Origin: Paenibacillus periandrae
GTDB lineage: Bacteria > Bacillota > Bacilli > Paenibacillales > NBRC-103111
Length of the DNA: 64,000 nucleotides
Assembly (NCBI RefSeq): GCF_022458865.1
Contig: NZ_JAJNMU010000003.1
Coordinates: forward strand, 248,001-312,000
Direction: 5' to 3'
In this document: positions 17,588-27,890 of the stretch, piece by piece
Layout of the letters: each line of letters opens with the position of its first letter
Numbering within the stretch: the stretch's first letter is position 1
Translations under genes and position numbers: made by a program
The notes under the pieces: model-generated
Told to the model about the DNA's origin: nothing
The model's database searches: none
Seen by the model: only the letters and a program-made list of their open reading frames with translations

Positions 17588-19864
17588 ATGGTGAGAACAT
17601 CGAATTATTTTTACCGGTTGATCCTGTTTTGCTTATGTCTGAGTACGTTGCCTGTGCTGTTTTTGGGATTGTTTTCTGCATATACGGCTTCGGGGACGAT
17701 TCAGGACAAGGTGAACGAAGCCAATAATAACGTGATCAATCAGACTCGGATGCGTGTGGAGCAGCTGCTGAAGGCTATCGATAATGTAACGACACAGGCC
17801 ATCGAGTCGCCGTTGTTAAAAAACGCAGTAAACCAGCCGCTCCCGGAACAAAACTACAAGGATATTAATGATCTGGTGAATACCCTGCTGCATATTCAGA
17901 CCTATGAGCTTCGGATTAGCGATGTCGAGCTGCACAGCTTTAAGCAGAATTGGATGATCATCGGCGGCGGATTTCAACGATCGGTTGTATCACCGCTGCA
18001 GCCGGTATTTCCGGCGATAATGAAAACGACATCATGGGTCAGCGATACACGCCTGATCCCGAGAAAGGGCAGCTATCCCGGTGTGAGCCTGCTGAAGAGT
18101 GTTCCTGTAAATACAATTACGTCTGATGGAGCCATTCTGGTGCAAATTCCTTATCTAGAGCTGAACCATATGCTGGAGGGAGCCAGCGGATCGGGTAAGG
18201 TGATGATATTAGACGCGGAGTACCGGATTATTGGTGCAGATGAATACAATTTGGCAGGACAATTCCTGAATGAACCCGAATTAACCGACATCTTGCGCGG
18301 TACGAATTCGATGCAAGGCAGCTTTCATGCGCAATACCGCAGCGAGCCTGTCAACGTGGTCTACATCCGCTCAACATACAACGATTGGATCTATGCTTCG
18401 ATTATTCCTTCTGGTGAGGTGTCGAAGGATTCGAATGCGATTCGCTGGGCTACCTTTTGGACCTGCTTGCTCATGATCATGACGATTATCATCTTTACGC
18501 TGCTTGGCTCCAAACGAATGTATTTACCGATTCGTAAAATATATGAGTCTGTGAAAGGCCCTTTGGCAGATGGCAATAGCGGAAATTCGGCGGATGAGCT
18601 TTTTTATATCGGGAAGCGGATCGATTTCTTAATCAACTCCCAGCAGCAAATGAAAGACCTTGTGGAGAACCAGGTCAGGCAGCTCCAGGATTTTTTTGTA
18701 GTGAAGCTTTTCAGGGGGCAGTTGTCTCCGAGCGAGATCAGAGAAAAGATTATACAATTCGATTTTCCGCGTTGGCGTTGGCATGCTGTATTGGCCATAC
18801 AAATCGATACGCTGGATCAAACCAATTATGGAGAACGGGATAAGGATCTACTGATGTTTGCGATCAGCAACATTGCCGGAGAGGTAATCCCATTCGCTAA
18901 TCGTTACAATCCGATTCTTGTCGATCAGTTTCAGGGGACTTTGCTGGGCGGCAATCAAGTCGATGCAGCAGCATTTCGGGAATACGTCATGTCCCTAGCA
19001 GCCCAAATTCAACAAGCCTCTGCCGATTATATCAAGCTGAAGGTCAGTATCGGAATTAGTCAGCCGTTTACCGATGTGCTGCATACGCCGATTGCTTTTC
19101 GGGAAGCGCTGGACGCGTTGAAATACCGGATGCGGCTCGGTGAAGAAGCGATTTTGGATATTTCGGATATTAAGCCGCAGCGGGACCTTGTCCGCTATTA
19201 TCCAAAGCATTTGGGTGAGGAGCTGCTGCATGCGGTTCAATATATGGATCAGAGCCGGGCAGCAGAGCTGCTGAGTGAATGGATGCGTACATTGCTGCTC
19301 ATTCCGCTTGGCAATCATGAATATCAGCTTGCGCTGACAAGGCTGCTGGTGGAGGTCATCGCACTGCTGCAGGACGAGGGGATTGCTTTTCAGCCCTTGC
19401 AGGGTGAGGAAAGCAGCCTGTTCGAGCAATTATTCAAGCTCCATACGCCGGAGGAGATTGAAGCCTGGCTGTTGAAGGGGATCATTATTCCCGTCATTGA
19501 AGCGCTTCGAGGGCAGCAGGAATCGCAGCTTGTTAGCTTGTCGGTGCAGGTAATCGAGCTGATTCAGGAAAAATTTGATACCGATTTAACTTTAGAATGG
19601 TGCGCAGCGCGTTTGAATTATACGCCTGACTATATTCGCAAAGTATTTCGCAAGGAAACAGGTATGACCTTCAGCGATTACCTGAGTAACTACAGGCACC
19701 GCATGGCACGCAAATGGATTGCTGAGACCGATATGAAAGTTCATGAGGTCGCCCATAAGCTGAAATATAACAATGCACAAAATTTTATCCGTAATTTCCG
19801 CAAAATGGAGGGGGTGACTCCGGGGCAATATCGTACCCAGATGAACCATCCGGATGAGGAGTAG
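17588..19864 (+). CDS. AraC-type membrane sensor and transcription regulator
   Basis: 758 residues. Membrane helix at about 8-32, an outside sensor region (35-285), a second helix (FWTCLLMIMTIIIFTLLG), a HAMP-like linker (YLPIRKIYESVKG), a cytoplasmic middle domain (about 345-640), and an AraC DNA-binding domain at the end (about 657-755): LTLEWCAARLNYTPDYIRKVF, ETGMTFSDYLSNYRHRMA and VAHKLKYNNAQNFIRNFRKMEGVTPGQYR. Paenibacillus has many such proteins beside sugar ABC operons; the operon that follows is the probable target. The sugar is not deducible. Start ATG lies after AAGGGGCATTT. Confidence 0.9.
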   Translation: MVRTSNYFYRLILFCLCLSTLPVLFLGLFSAYTASGTIQDKVNEANNNVINQTRMRVEQLLKAIDNVTTQAIESPLLKNAVNQPLPEQNYKDINDLVNTLLHIQTYELRISDVELHSFKQNWMIIGGGFQRSVVSPLQPVFPAIMKTTSWVSDTRLIPRKGSYPGVSLLKSVPVNTITSDGAILVQIPYLELNHMLEGASGSGKVMILDAEYRIIGADEYNLAGQFLNEPELTDILRGTNSMQGSFHAQYRSEPVNVVYIRSTYNDWIYASIIPSGEVSKDSNAIRWATFWTCLLMIMTIIIFTLLGSKRMYLPIRKIYESVKGPLADGNSGNSADELFYIGKRIDFLINSQQQMKDLVENQVRQLQDFFVVKLFRGQLSPSEIREKIIQFDFPRWRWHAVLAIQIDTLDQTNYGERDKDLLMFAISNIAGEVIPFANRYNPILVDQFQGTLLGGNQVDAAAFREYVMSLAAQIQQASADYIKLKVSIGISQPFTDVLHTPIAFREALDALKYRMRLGEEAILDISDIKPQRDLVRYYPKHLGEELLHAVQYMDQSRAAELLSEWMRTLLLIPLGNHEYQLALTRLLVEVIALLQDEGIAFQPLQGEESSLFEQLFKLHTPEEIEAWLLKGIIIPVIEALRGQQESQLVSLSVQVIELIQEKFDTDLTLEWCAARLNYTPDYIRKVFRKETGMTFSDYLSNYRHRMARKWIAETDMKVHEVAHKLKYNNAQNFIRNFRKMEGVTPGQYRTQMNHPDEE

Positions 19865-19866
19865 AC

Positions 19867-19909
19867 AAGGCTGCGTCGGAGTGATCTTCACTCACTTGCG
19901 CAGCCTTTT
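19867..19909 (+). terminator. Terminator after the AraC-type gene
   Basis: Stem AAGGCTGCG (19867-19875) with CGCAGCCTT about 24 bases later, then further T. It separates the regulator from the ABC operon, which must have its own promoter in 19910-20108; I could not assign one. Confidence 0.75.
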
Positions 19910-20108
19910 GCTGTATGTGATCAAGCTGTCCAGCTGCCGCAAGGCATTCGGACCGCTCATGATTATACCCTTCCGTAATTGATTATACACGCAGAATATC
20001 CGGTTTAGGCACGGTAATGAGTATAGTGTGTGATGTAGGATTCCGCTATGATCAATCCAGCAAGCACACAGAACCCTTGTTCGAAGTAAACCTTAAGGAG
20101 GTACAGCA

Positions 20109-21110
20109 ATGAAAGGAATTCCCGCAGGTTCGAATGGAAAGGAGGATAACATCAATATGCAGGTTCCCACCATCCGAGCTTCCCGATCTCCATCCGCATC
20201 CGCACGAGCGGCTTTGTTCAGACGTATGGCCAAGAACCGCTGGCTGTACATCATGCTGCTGCCCGGTATCTTTTATTTTCTGGCGTTTCGCTATTTGCCG
20301 ATGTGGGGGGTTCTGATTGCATTTCAGGATTTTTTACCCTTTAAAGGATTCTGGGGCAGTGAATGGGTCGGTCTCAAGCATTTTGAGCGTTTCTTCTTTG
20401 ATTCCAATTTTTCTCTATTATTCACGAATACGCTGGTGTTGGCTTTATACAATCTGATATTCTTTTTCCCGCTGCCCATCATGCTGGCGATTATGCTGAA
20501 TGAGCTTCGTGTAGAGATTGTGAAACGCTGGGTACAGACACTGATTTATATTCCGCATTTTGTGTCGTGGGTGGTTGTTGTCGGGATTGTGTATATGTTC
20601 TTTTCCACGGAGGGCGGCGTTATTAACAGCATGCTGGCCGGGCTGGGCTTCCCGAAAATCGATTTTCTGATCAGCAGCGAGTGGTTTCGGACGATGATTA
20701 CTCTCGAAGTGATCTGGAAGGAAAGCGGTTGGGGCACTATCATCTTTTTGGCCGCGCTGGCCGGGGTTGATCCTCAGCTCTATGAAGCCGCCAAAATGGA
20801 TGGAGCGGGAAGATTCCGTCAACTCTGGCATATCACACTGCCTGCGATTCGCAGCACGATTATGATTTTGCTAATTTTGCGGCTGGGCAGTTTTTTGGAT
20901 AACGGCTTTGAGCAAATCTTCCTGATGCTGAACTCGATGAACCGCGAGGTCGGCGATGTATTTGACACCTATGTATATATCGTGGGTATTCAGCAGGGCC
21001 AGTTCAGCTATAGCACGGCTGTTGGATTATTTAAGTCCGTGATTGGAATCATTCTGGTTGTATTGTCCAATTGGCTATCCAAACGGACTACTGGAGAAGG
21101 CTTGTATTAA
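20109..21110 (+). CDS. Sugar ABC transporter permease, LplB-like
   Basis: First membrane component of a CUT1-type sugar importer. 333 residues; ATG after a textbook TAAGGAGG. After a 40-residue polar leader come six helices: YIMLLPGIFYFLAFRYLPMWG is the typical first one, and the EAA loop (EAAKMDGAGRFRQLWHITLP) lies at about 237-256, the contact site for the ATPase. No ATPase gene is present here, as usual for this family, which shares an MsmX-type ATPase encoded elsewhere. Followed 22 bases later by the second permease. Confidence 0.93.
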   Translation: MKGIPAGSNGKEDNINMQVPTIRASRSPSASARAALFRRMAKNRWLYIMLLPGIFYFLAFRYLPMWGVLIAFQDFLPFKGFWGSEWVGLKHFERFFFDSNFSLLFTNTLVLALYNLIFFFPLPIMLAIMLNELRVEIVKRWVQTLIYIPHFVSWVVVVGIVYMFFSTEGGVINSMLAGLGFPKIDFLISSEWFRTMITLEVIWKESGWGTIIFLAALAGVDPQLYEAAKMDGAGRFRQLWHITLPAIRSTIMILLILRLGSFLDNGFEQIFLMLNSMNREVGDVFDTYVYIVGIQQGQFSYSTAVGLFKSVIGIILVVLSNWLSKRTTGEGLY

Positions 21111-21132
21111 TCAGAGAAAGGAGGACGACAAG

Positions 21133-22011
21133 GTGAACGATCGCTCATGGGGGAATCGATTATTTGATGGCGTTAACATCCTGCTGCTTGTCTTGGTTGC
21201 TGCGGTAGCTATTATTCCCTTTATTTATATCATTTCCGTATCCTTTGCAACTCCGCAGGAAGTGCTGCGCAAGGGATTCATCCTCTTTCCGACAACGTTC
21301 TCGCTGGAAGGGTACAAATATATTTTTTCCAGCAACATTATTATTAGCAGCCTCGCTGTGACTATCGGTCTGACGGTTGTCGGTACGGTTAGCAACCTGT
21401 TCTTTACTGTGTTAATGTCCTACCCGCTGGCAAGAAGGGATTTGGATGGACGTAAGATCATCATGTGGATGCTCATATTTACGATGATTTTTAACGGCGG
21501 CATGATTCCGACCTTTCTGGTCGTCAAAGCGTTCGGGATGCTGGATTCTTACGCGTCCTTGATTGTGCCGGGTCTTATCAGCGCCTTTAATCTAATCGTA
21601 ATTATGAACTTTTTTCAACAGCTGCCCGATGGCTTGGAGGAATCGGCCAAAATAGACGGCTGCAACGATTTGGGCATCCTGTTCCGAATCGTGCTGCCCT
21701 TATCGATGCCGGTCATTGCCACCTTTTCGTTATTTTACGCGGTCAACCATTGGAATAGCTTCTTTAACGCTATCCTGTATATCAATGATGCGCACAAATG
21801 GCCGATTCAGGTGTGGCTGCGGCAGATTGTGATTCTTGCACAGGGGGGGATTGGAGATTCCACGCAATTTGATGAAACGTATATTGCACCGCCTCCGGAA
21901 ATTATCAAAATGGCTGTTATCGTTGTTTCAACTGTTCCGATCTTGCTGGTTTACCCTTTTTTACAGAAGCATTTTGCCAAAGGTGTTTTGCTGGGCTCCG
22001 TTAAAGGCTGA
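21133..22011 (+). CDS. Sugar ABC transporter permease, YtcP/LplC-like
   Basis: Second permease of the importer. GTG start at 21133 after AAAGGAGGACGACAAG gives 292 residues; the longer frame overlaps the first permease without a ribosome site. Six helices; the N-terminal motif LVLVAAVAIIPFIYIISVSFA and the periplasm-facing TFSLEGYKYIF are typical. The EAA loop reads ESAKIDGCNDLGILFRIVLP (about 170-189). The C-terminus ends KHFAKGVLLGSVKG, the near-invariant end of this family. Confidence 0.93.
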   Translation: MNDRSWGNRLFDGVNILLLVLVAAVAIIPFIYIISVSFATPQEVLRKGFILFPTTFSLEGYKYIFSSNIIISSLAVTIGLTVVGTVSNLFFTVLMSYPLARRDLDGRKIIMWMLIFTMIFNGGMIPTFLVVKAFGMLDSYASLIVPGLISAFNLIVIMNFFQQLPDGLEESAKIDGCNDLGILFRIVLPLSMPVIATFSLFYAVNHWNSFFNAILYINDAHKWPIQVWLRQIVILAQGGIGDSTQFDETYIAPPPEIIKMAVIVVSTVPILLVYPFLQKHFAKGVLLGSVKG

Positions 22012-22057
22012 CAGGTACCCAGATGTATGATAAAAAGATAATAGGGAGGCAATAAGA

Positions 22058-23578
22058 ATGGTCATGAAACAAAAGAGTCGTCAATCACTTAATTTGGCTG
22101 TAAGCTTGGTGCTCACGTCAAGTGTGCTGCTGGCTGGCTGCGTCAATGGAGGTAGCAAAAGTCAGGATCAGGGAGCAGAAGCGGATAATGGACAGCCGTT
22201 CAAAATCACCCTGATGGGTAATATGTACTCGGAACCCCCTAATCCAGAGAGTGAAATCCAGAAGAGAATCGAAGCATACACCAACACCAAGCTCCAATAC
22301 ACATGGGTGCCCGCGAGTACGTATAAAGAAAAAGTCAACGCAACTATAGCTTCGGGCGAGCTCCCCATGGCTATTCTGGTTACAAACAATAAGGATTCAA
22401 ATATTATATCGGCTGTGGAATCGGGCATGTTCTGGGAAGTCGGTCCTTATTTAAAGGATTATCCGTTCCTTAGCAAATTGAATAAAGATACATTAAACAA
22501 TACATCGGTTAACGGGAAAATTTACGGATTGTTCCGCGAGAGTGATCTGTCTACCGACGGGATCATGTACCGCAAGGATTGGCTGGACAATGTCGGAATG
22601 AAGGAACCAAGAACGATCGATGAGCTTTACCAGGTTCTAAAGGCGTTTACATACAACGATCCCGATAAAAATGGTAAACATGATACCGTAGGATTGACCG
22701 AAGAGAAGCTGCTTAAAGCTCTTCCGACGATCAGCATTTTTATGGGAGCACCGAATGGCTGGGGAGAAAAGGATGGGAAATTTACACCTGACTTTATGGC
22801 CCCTGAGTATCTGCAGGCATTAAAGTTTTTCAAAAAATTATATGATGAGAAAATAATCGTTCAGGATTTTGCAGTATTGAATAATCAGCAAAAACGCGAT
22901 GTATTCAAGCAGGGTAAGGCGGGTGCCTATTTAGCCCACATGGCTGATGCTCCGGACCTTTACTCTTCAGTTGTCAAGGCGTTTCCTGAAGCTAAAATGG
23001 ATATTGTAGGCAACGTTAAGGGAACTACCACGGAAAGAACAAGAGGCGGAACAGGTTATAACGGCATCATTATGATCCCTAAATCAAGTGTAAAAACGGA
23101 AGCTGATCTAAAGAAGGTGCTGGCTTTCTTTGATAAAATGACCGATCAGAAGATGAGCGATTTGCTTGGATGGGGCATCGAAGGAAGACATTTCAAGACG
23201 GAAAACGGTAAGCCGACCTTTATTGATCAAAAGCTGTGGGATACGGAGACCAATTCCTGCTTCAATCAGATGGTGATTACATCACTTCCAAACAGAAAAA
23301 CACCAGGTGAGGAAACTGCCCTGGAGAAGAAAAAGCTTGAGATTCTGCCTCAATCCGCTAAATTCGCTGTCATCAATCCGACAAATCCGCTCATATCTAA
23401 CACCTTTAATACCAAGGGTGTGGAATTAACTACGGCTATTGATGATGCCAAGACCAAATACATTTATGGCAAGCTCGATGATGCCGGTTGGAGCAATGCG
23501 ATTGAGGAGTGGCGCAAAAACGGTGGCGATAAGATTATGGAGGAATATGCAGCAAGCTTTGCCAAAGCCAAGAAATAA
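22058..23578 (+). CDS. Sugar-binding lipoprotein, LplA-like
   Basis: Extracellular solute-binding protein of the importer. ATG after AGGGAGGCAATAAGA; 506 residues. Lipoprotein signal with the lipobox LLAGC (Cys28), so it is anchored outside the membrane. The mature protein has the family-1 binding-protein pattern (EIQKRIEAYTNTKLQYTWV, MYRKDWLDNVG and the GKHDTVGLT loop of DxD-type metal-binding residues NDPDKNGKHD). It closes the three-gene operon and is followed by a hairpin terminator. The ligand is probably an oligosaccharide; not determinable here. Confidence 0.93.
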   Translation: MVMKQKSRQSLNLAVSLVLTSSVLLAGCVNGGSKSQDQGAEADNGQPFKITLMGNMYSEPPNPESEIQKRIEAYTNTKLQYTWVPASTYKEKVNATIASGELPMAILVTNNKDSNIISAVESGMFWEVGPYLKDYPFLSKLNKDTLNNTSVNGKIYGLFRESDLSTDGIMYRKDWLDNVGMKEPRTIDELYQVLKAFTYNDPDKNGKHDTVGLTEEKLLKALPTISIFMGAPNGWGEKDGKFTPDFMAPEYLQALKFFKKLYDEKIIVQDFAVLNNQQKRDVFKQGKAGAYLAHMADAPDLYSSVVKAFPEAKMDIVGNVKGTTTERTRGGTGYNGIIMIPKSSVKTEADLKKVLAFFDKMTDQKMSDLLGWGIEGRHFKTENGKPTFIDQKLWDTETNSCFNQMVITSLPNRKTPGEETALEKKKLEILPQSAKFAVINPTNPLISNTFNTKGVELTTAIDDAKTKYIYGKLDDAGWSNAIEEWRKNGGDKIMEEYAASFAKAKK

Positions 23579-23588
23579 TGGATTCAAG

Positions 23589-23620
23589 AAACAGGTTACT
23601 CCAATGGGGTGACCTGTTTT
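23589..23620 (+). terminator. Terminator of the sugar ABC operon
   Basis: 14-bp stem with two G-U pairs (arms 23589-23602 and about 23606-23619), followed by T residues. Confidence 0.75.
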
Positions 23621-23733
23621 GGCTAATTTCATCGACCTGTCGAAAAAGGATGGATTATGTTACCTATCAATAATATAATATTCAGTAGTTATTAGTGGGG
23701 ACATCAGATCGCCAATAAGAGAGGACGAACCGC

Positions 23734-26700
23734 ATGCAATGGATTAAGAATGCACGAATAAATAGCAAGCTGCTCTTCATGATCGTACTTCCCATGCTTG
23801 GGCTGCTGTACTTCTCTGTCAATACGATTTATGAAAAGATGAATGAACTGTCTGAGATTACCAAGCTTCAGGTGTTGGTTACGGTCGAGGTTTCCATGAA
23901 TGATCTAATTCATGAATTTCAGAAGGAGCGGGGTCTCGTTACTGGATACTACGGGGATAAGACCGTTAACCGTCTCAATATGCTGATAGCACAGCGCAAG
24001 CCGACGGATGAAAAAATCATCGCGATCCAGCAGGAGCTGCGCACGACGGATGCGGATATTCTGGGGGAAAAGTTTTATAAGGATTTCTCGGATACGGTGG
24101 CGAAGCTTGATAAAATTAGCGCTCTTCGCACCCAGATCGATCAGGATAAAATCAAGGATACCGAGGCGCAGGCCTACTACATAGATGTTGTCGGCAGCTT
24201 TTTTACAATGATGGAAAATATGAATCAATCGGGCTCGAACAAACAAATTTCCAATATGCTGTCCTCTTATATTCAATTCTCACGCAGCAAGTCTGCGGTC
24301 AGCAAGGAGAGGGCGGTGATCTACAGCGCTCTTACAGAAAGAAGCCTTGAGCTCAGTGATGTGAACCAGATCAATTTACTGGAGAATGAGCAGAAGCTTT
24401 ATTATACGGTGTCCGCGACGTCTGCGACCGCTGATGCACGCAGCTTGTATCAGAACACGATCAAAGGGCCTTCCATTGACGAAGCCAATCGGTATATTCA
24501 ACAGATCCTGAAGCTGGAGCCTGGTAAAACTCTTAGTATCGACCCTGAAAGATGGTACGCAGTTTCGACGGATCGTATTGATCTGCTCAAGCAGGTTGAG
24601 GACGGACTTTCCAAAGAATTGCTGCAAACGATGGATACGATTCGAAAAAATACGACAAAATCATTAATTAATGCCATTATTTTAAATATTATTATTATTG
24701 TTGCCTCTGTTCTGGTCATTGTCGTGATTTCAAGAATGATGGTTGGGCAAATTCGCACTCTCAAGAATTCGACGGAGCTCATATTACTGGGTGAGACGGA
24801 TGTGCATCTTGATGTGGATTCCAAGGATGAATTCGGCGAACTTATGAATGCTTTTAACCAGATGGTGCTTAGCTACCGTGAGGTTATTACGCAGGCAGAC
24901 CGGATTTCCTTGGGTGAATATGAGCAAACGATTGTCCCGCGTTCAGACCGTGACCAGCTAAGCGTAGCCTTGATCAGGATGCTCACCTCCTTAAAGCATA
25001 CGACTGAGCAAAATGAACAGCAGTTCTGGCTCAAAACACAGCTAGCCCACATTACAGGGATGGCCCAAGGTGTGATCAGTCTGCAGCAGCTAGTCAATGA
25101 GCTTGTTTCGGAAATATCAAAGCTCGTCAAGGCGGGTCAGGGTGTATTTTATGTGAAGGAAACGAATAAAAACGCCAAGTATTATGGCGAATATATACTG
25201 CTTGGCAGCTATGCGTATAAGGAAAGAAAAAACATCTCGAACCGGGTCCAATCGGGTGAAGGACTAGTGGGACAAAGCATTCTTGAAAAAAAACCGATAT
25301 TGCTAACAGATGTTCCCACTGATTATATCCAGATTAACTCAGGACTTGGAGAATATAAGCCGCTGCAAATTATCGTGCTTCCTATCCTCTTCGAGGATGA
25401 GGTACTTGCGGTAATCGAGCTTGCCTCATTCAAGGCATTTACACCTATTGAAAATGATCTGCTGGAGCAATTGGCTGCATCGCTGGGTGTCGTCATCCAT
25501 AGTGTGAACAGTCGTCAGCGTACCGAGCAATTGCTGCATGAATCCCAGCTGCTGACCGAAGAGCTTCAAACCCAGCAGGAGGAGCTGCGTACCGCTAACG
25601 AGGAGCTCGAGGAGCAGACCCGGATGCTCAAGCAATCCGAGGATAAGATGAGGATTCAAAGCGAAGAGCTGCAGGCGATTAATGAGGAGTTGGAAGAGAA
25701 ATCGAATTACCTGGAGCTGCAGAAGGCCGATATTGAAAAGCAAAATCAATTCATTCAATTATCCAAGCAGGAATTGGAAGAAAAGGCAAAAGAGCTGGAG
25801 CTGGCCAGTAAATATAAATCGGAATTTCTCGCCAATATGTCCCATGAGCTGCGCACGCCGCTAAACAGCTTACTCATTTTGGCCAAATCGTTAGCTGCCA
25901 ATGATGAGAACAATTTGTCGGAAGACCAGATTGAATCGGCCAAAATTATTCACAGCGGAGGTCTGGATCTGCTGAGGCTGATTAATGATATTCTAGATTT
26001 GTCCAAGGTGGAAGCAGGCAAATTAGACGTTCAACAAGAAGAAGTCACGATCGATACGGTGCTTCAATCGCTGCAGATTCAATTTAATCCTGTAGCCAAG
26101 GAAAGAGGCCTGCAGTTTGAGCTGATTCGTGAGAACAACGTTCCGAATAAAATCATGACGGACGGGCAGCGAGCCGAGCAAATTTTGAAAAACCTGCTGT
26201 CCAATGCGCTCAAATTCACTTCCTCCGGTTCGGTAACGCTAAGAATCGCACTGGCAGACACTCAAACCTCCTATCACAACAGTGATTTGTCTGCCAATGG
26301 AGCTCTTGCCTTATCGGTCACAGACACCGGGATCGGAATTCCTGCCAATAAGCAAAAAGCGATATTCGAGGCGTTCCAGCAGGCTGATGGCACAACGAGC
26401 CGCAAATATGGGGGAACGGGCCTCGGGTTAACGATATCCAGAGAACTCGCCAAGCTGCTGGGCGGCGAGATTCATATGCAGAGTGAGGAAGGTAAGGGAA
26501 GCACCTTCACTTTGTATCTGCCACTTGGTGGGGCAGTTGTACCAAGCGCGGAGGTTACGGAAACACACAGCCAACCTGCTATCCGAAATGCTGTACCAGA
26601 GGCCGAGCTACCAAGCAGTGAGACGGAGGCAGCCAGTGCACTTGAGGATGATTTTGTGCCACAAATCAAAGTATTTTTGCCTGATGACCGCGAGCTGCTG

Positions 26701-27888
26701 CAAATTCCGCTTCAGGAAAAGACGATTTTGATCGTTGAGGATGACCGACAGTTTGCAAAAATCATGATGGATATGTCACGAAAAAAAGGCTTCAAATGCT
26801 TGGCGGCAGGTGATGGCTTCAGTGCCCTGCAAATAGCGAAGCAGTATATTCCAAGCGCGATTCTGCTTGATCTTGGCCTGCCCGATATGGACGGACTTAA
26901 AGTATTGGATCATTTGAAATATCACAATGAAACCCGCCATATTCCGGTTCACATTATTTCGGGAAGAGATAAAAACTCGGATTCCTTGCAGCGTGGAGCT
27001 ATCGGTTTTCTGTCCAAGCCTTTGGATTCGGACGACTTTGATACCGTATTTGCCAAAATTGAAAATGTGCTGCACGAACGTATCCAGCAGGTGCTGGTCG
27101 TTGAGGATGATTACAACAATCAAAAGGCAATCCGTGAGCTGTTGAAGCATAAGAAGGTCGAAATTCATAGTGTGTATACCGGCAAGGAAGGTCTGGAGCG
27201 GATGCGTGCTGAGACCTTTGATTGTGTGATTCTGGACCTGACGCTGCCGGATATGACGGGCTTTGAGATGCTGCAGGAGCTGGTCAAGGATATGGAGAAC
27301 CCGGTGCCTCCGATCATTATCAATACGGGTAAAGAGCTCAGCCAGGAGGAATTTAAGGAGCTGAACCGCTTTACGGACAGCATCGTCATTAAAGGTGTTA
27401 ATTCTTCAGACCGTTTATTGGACGAGGTATCGTTATTTCTGCATAGCATCCACAAGCTGCTGCCTCCGGAGCAGAAGGAAATGATTCGGATGGTGCGGGA
27501 CTCCGATGAGACGCTGAAGGGACGTAAAGTACTGCTTGTGGATGATGATCTTCGGAACACATTCGCCTTGTCCAAAATTTTAAAGAAGCATGGTCTGGAA
27601 GTGGTCATGGCCGATAACGGTAAGCTGGCTTTGGACAAGCTGGACAGCGAGAATGGCATAGAGCTCGTCATTATGGATATTATGATGCCTGTGATGGACG
27701 GCTATGAGGCAATCAGCCGAATACGTGAAATGCCGAAGTTTCAATCGCTTCCCATTATTGCTTTAACTGCAAAGGCAATGACGGGTGATCGGGAAAAATG
27801 TATAGAAAGGGGAGCCAACGATTATATGACCAAGCCTGTGGATACTGACAAATTATTGTCATTAATCAGAGTATGGCTCTTTCAATAA
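23734..27888 (+). CDS. Giant hybrid sensor kinase: NIT, HAMP, GAF, kinase, three receivers
   Basis: 1384 residues, ATG after AGAGAGGACG. Order: membrane helix (13-31); outside domain resembling the nitrate/nitrite-sensing NIT fold (about 50-300, with FQKERGLVTGYYG); second helix (about 310-332); HAMP; a GAF-like domain (about 440-595); a long coiled coil (595-700); phospho-acceptor His near 706 in NMSHELRTPLNSLL; ATPase with LLSNALKFT and GGTGLGLTISREL (to 930). Receivers follow at about 997-1115 (ILLDLGLPDMDG, Lys in LSKPLD), 1122-1240 (VILDLTLPDMTG, but KGVN instead of the usual KP) and 1268-1384 (LVIMDIMMPVMDG, MTKPVD). First gene of an operon with CheR, CheB and a receiver-kinase. Ligand is inferred only from the NIT resemblance. 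Confidence 0.9.
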   Translation: MQWIKNARINSKLLFMIVLPMLGLLYFSVNTIYEKMNELSEITKLQVLVTVEVSMNDLIHEFQKERGLVTGYYGDKTVNRLNMLIAQRKPTDEKIIAIQQELRTTDADILGEKFYKDFSDTVAKLDKISALRTQIDQDKIKDTEAQAYYIDVVGSFFTMMENMNQSGSNKQISNMLSSYIQFSRSKSAVSKERAVIYSALTERSLELSDVNQINLLENEQKLYYTVSATSATADARSLYQNTIKGPSIDEANRYIQQILKLEPGKTLSIDPERWYAVSTDRIDLLKQVEDGLSKELLQTMDTIRKNTTKSLINAIILNIIIIVASVLVIVVISRMMVGQIRTLKNSTELILLGETDVHLDVDSKDEFGELMNAFNQMVLSYREVITQADRISLGEYEQTIVPRSDRDQLSVALIRMLTSLKHTTEQNEQQFWLKTQLAHITGMAQGVISLQQLVNELVSEISKLVKAGQGVFYVKETNKNAKYYGEYILLGSYAYKERKNISNRVQSGEGLVGQSILEKKPILLTDVPTDYIQINSGLGEYKPLQIIVLPILFEDEVLAVIELASFKAFTPIENDLLEQLAASLGVVIHSVNSRQRTEQLLHESQLLTEELQTQQEELRTANEELEEQTRMLKQSEDKMRIQSEELQAINEELEEKSNYLELQKADIEKQNQFIQLSKQELEEKAKELELASKYKSEFLANMSHELRTPLNSLLILAKSLAANDENNLSEDQIESAKIIHSGGLDLLRLINDILDLSKVEAGKLDVQQEEVTIDTVLQSLQIQFNPVAKERGLQFELIRENNVPNKIMTDGQRAEQILKNLLSNALKFTSSGSVTLRIALADTQTSYHNSDLSANGALALSVTDTGIGIPANKQKAIFEAFQQADGTTSRKYGGTGLGLTISRELAKLLGGEIHMQSEEGKGSTFTLYLPLGGAVVPSAEVTETHSQPAIRNAVPEAELPSSETEAASALEDDFVPQIKVFLPDDRELLQIPLQEKTILIVEDDRQFAKIMMDMSRKKGFKCLAAGDGFSALQIAKQYIPSAILLDLGLPDMDGLKVLDHLKYHNETRHIPVHIISGRDKNSDSLQRGAIGFLSKPLDSDDFDTVFAKIENVLHERIQQVLVVEDDYNNQKAIRELLKHKKVEIHSVYTGKEGLERMRAETFDCVILDLTLPDMTGFEMLQELVKDMENPVPPIIINTGKELSQEEFKELNRFTDSIVIKGVNSSDRLLDEVSLFLHSIHKLLPPEQKEMIRMVRDSDETLKGRKVLLVDDDLRNTFALSKILKKHGLEVVMADNGKLALDKLDSENGIELVIMDIMMPVMDGYEAISRIREMPKFQSLPIIALTAKAMTGDREKCIERGANDYMTKPVDTDKLLSLIRVWLFQ

Positions 27889-27890
27889 CA

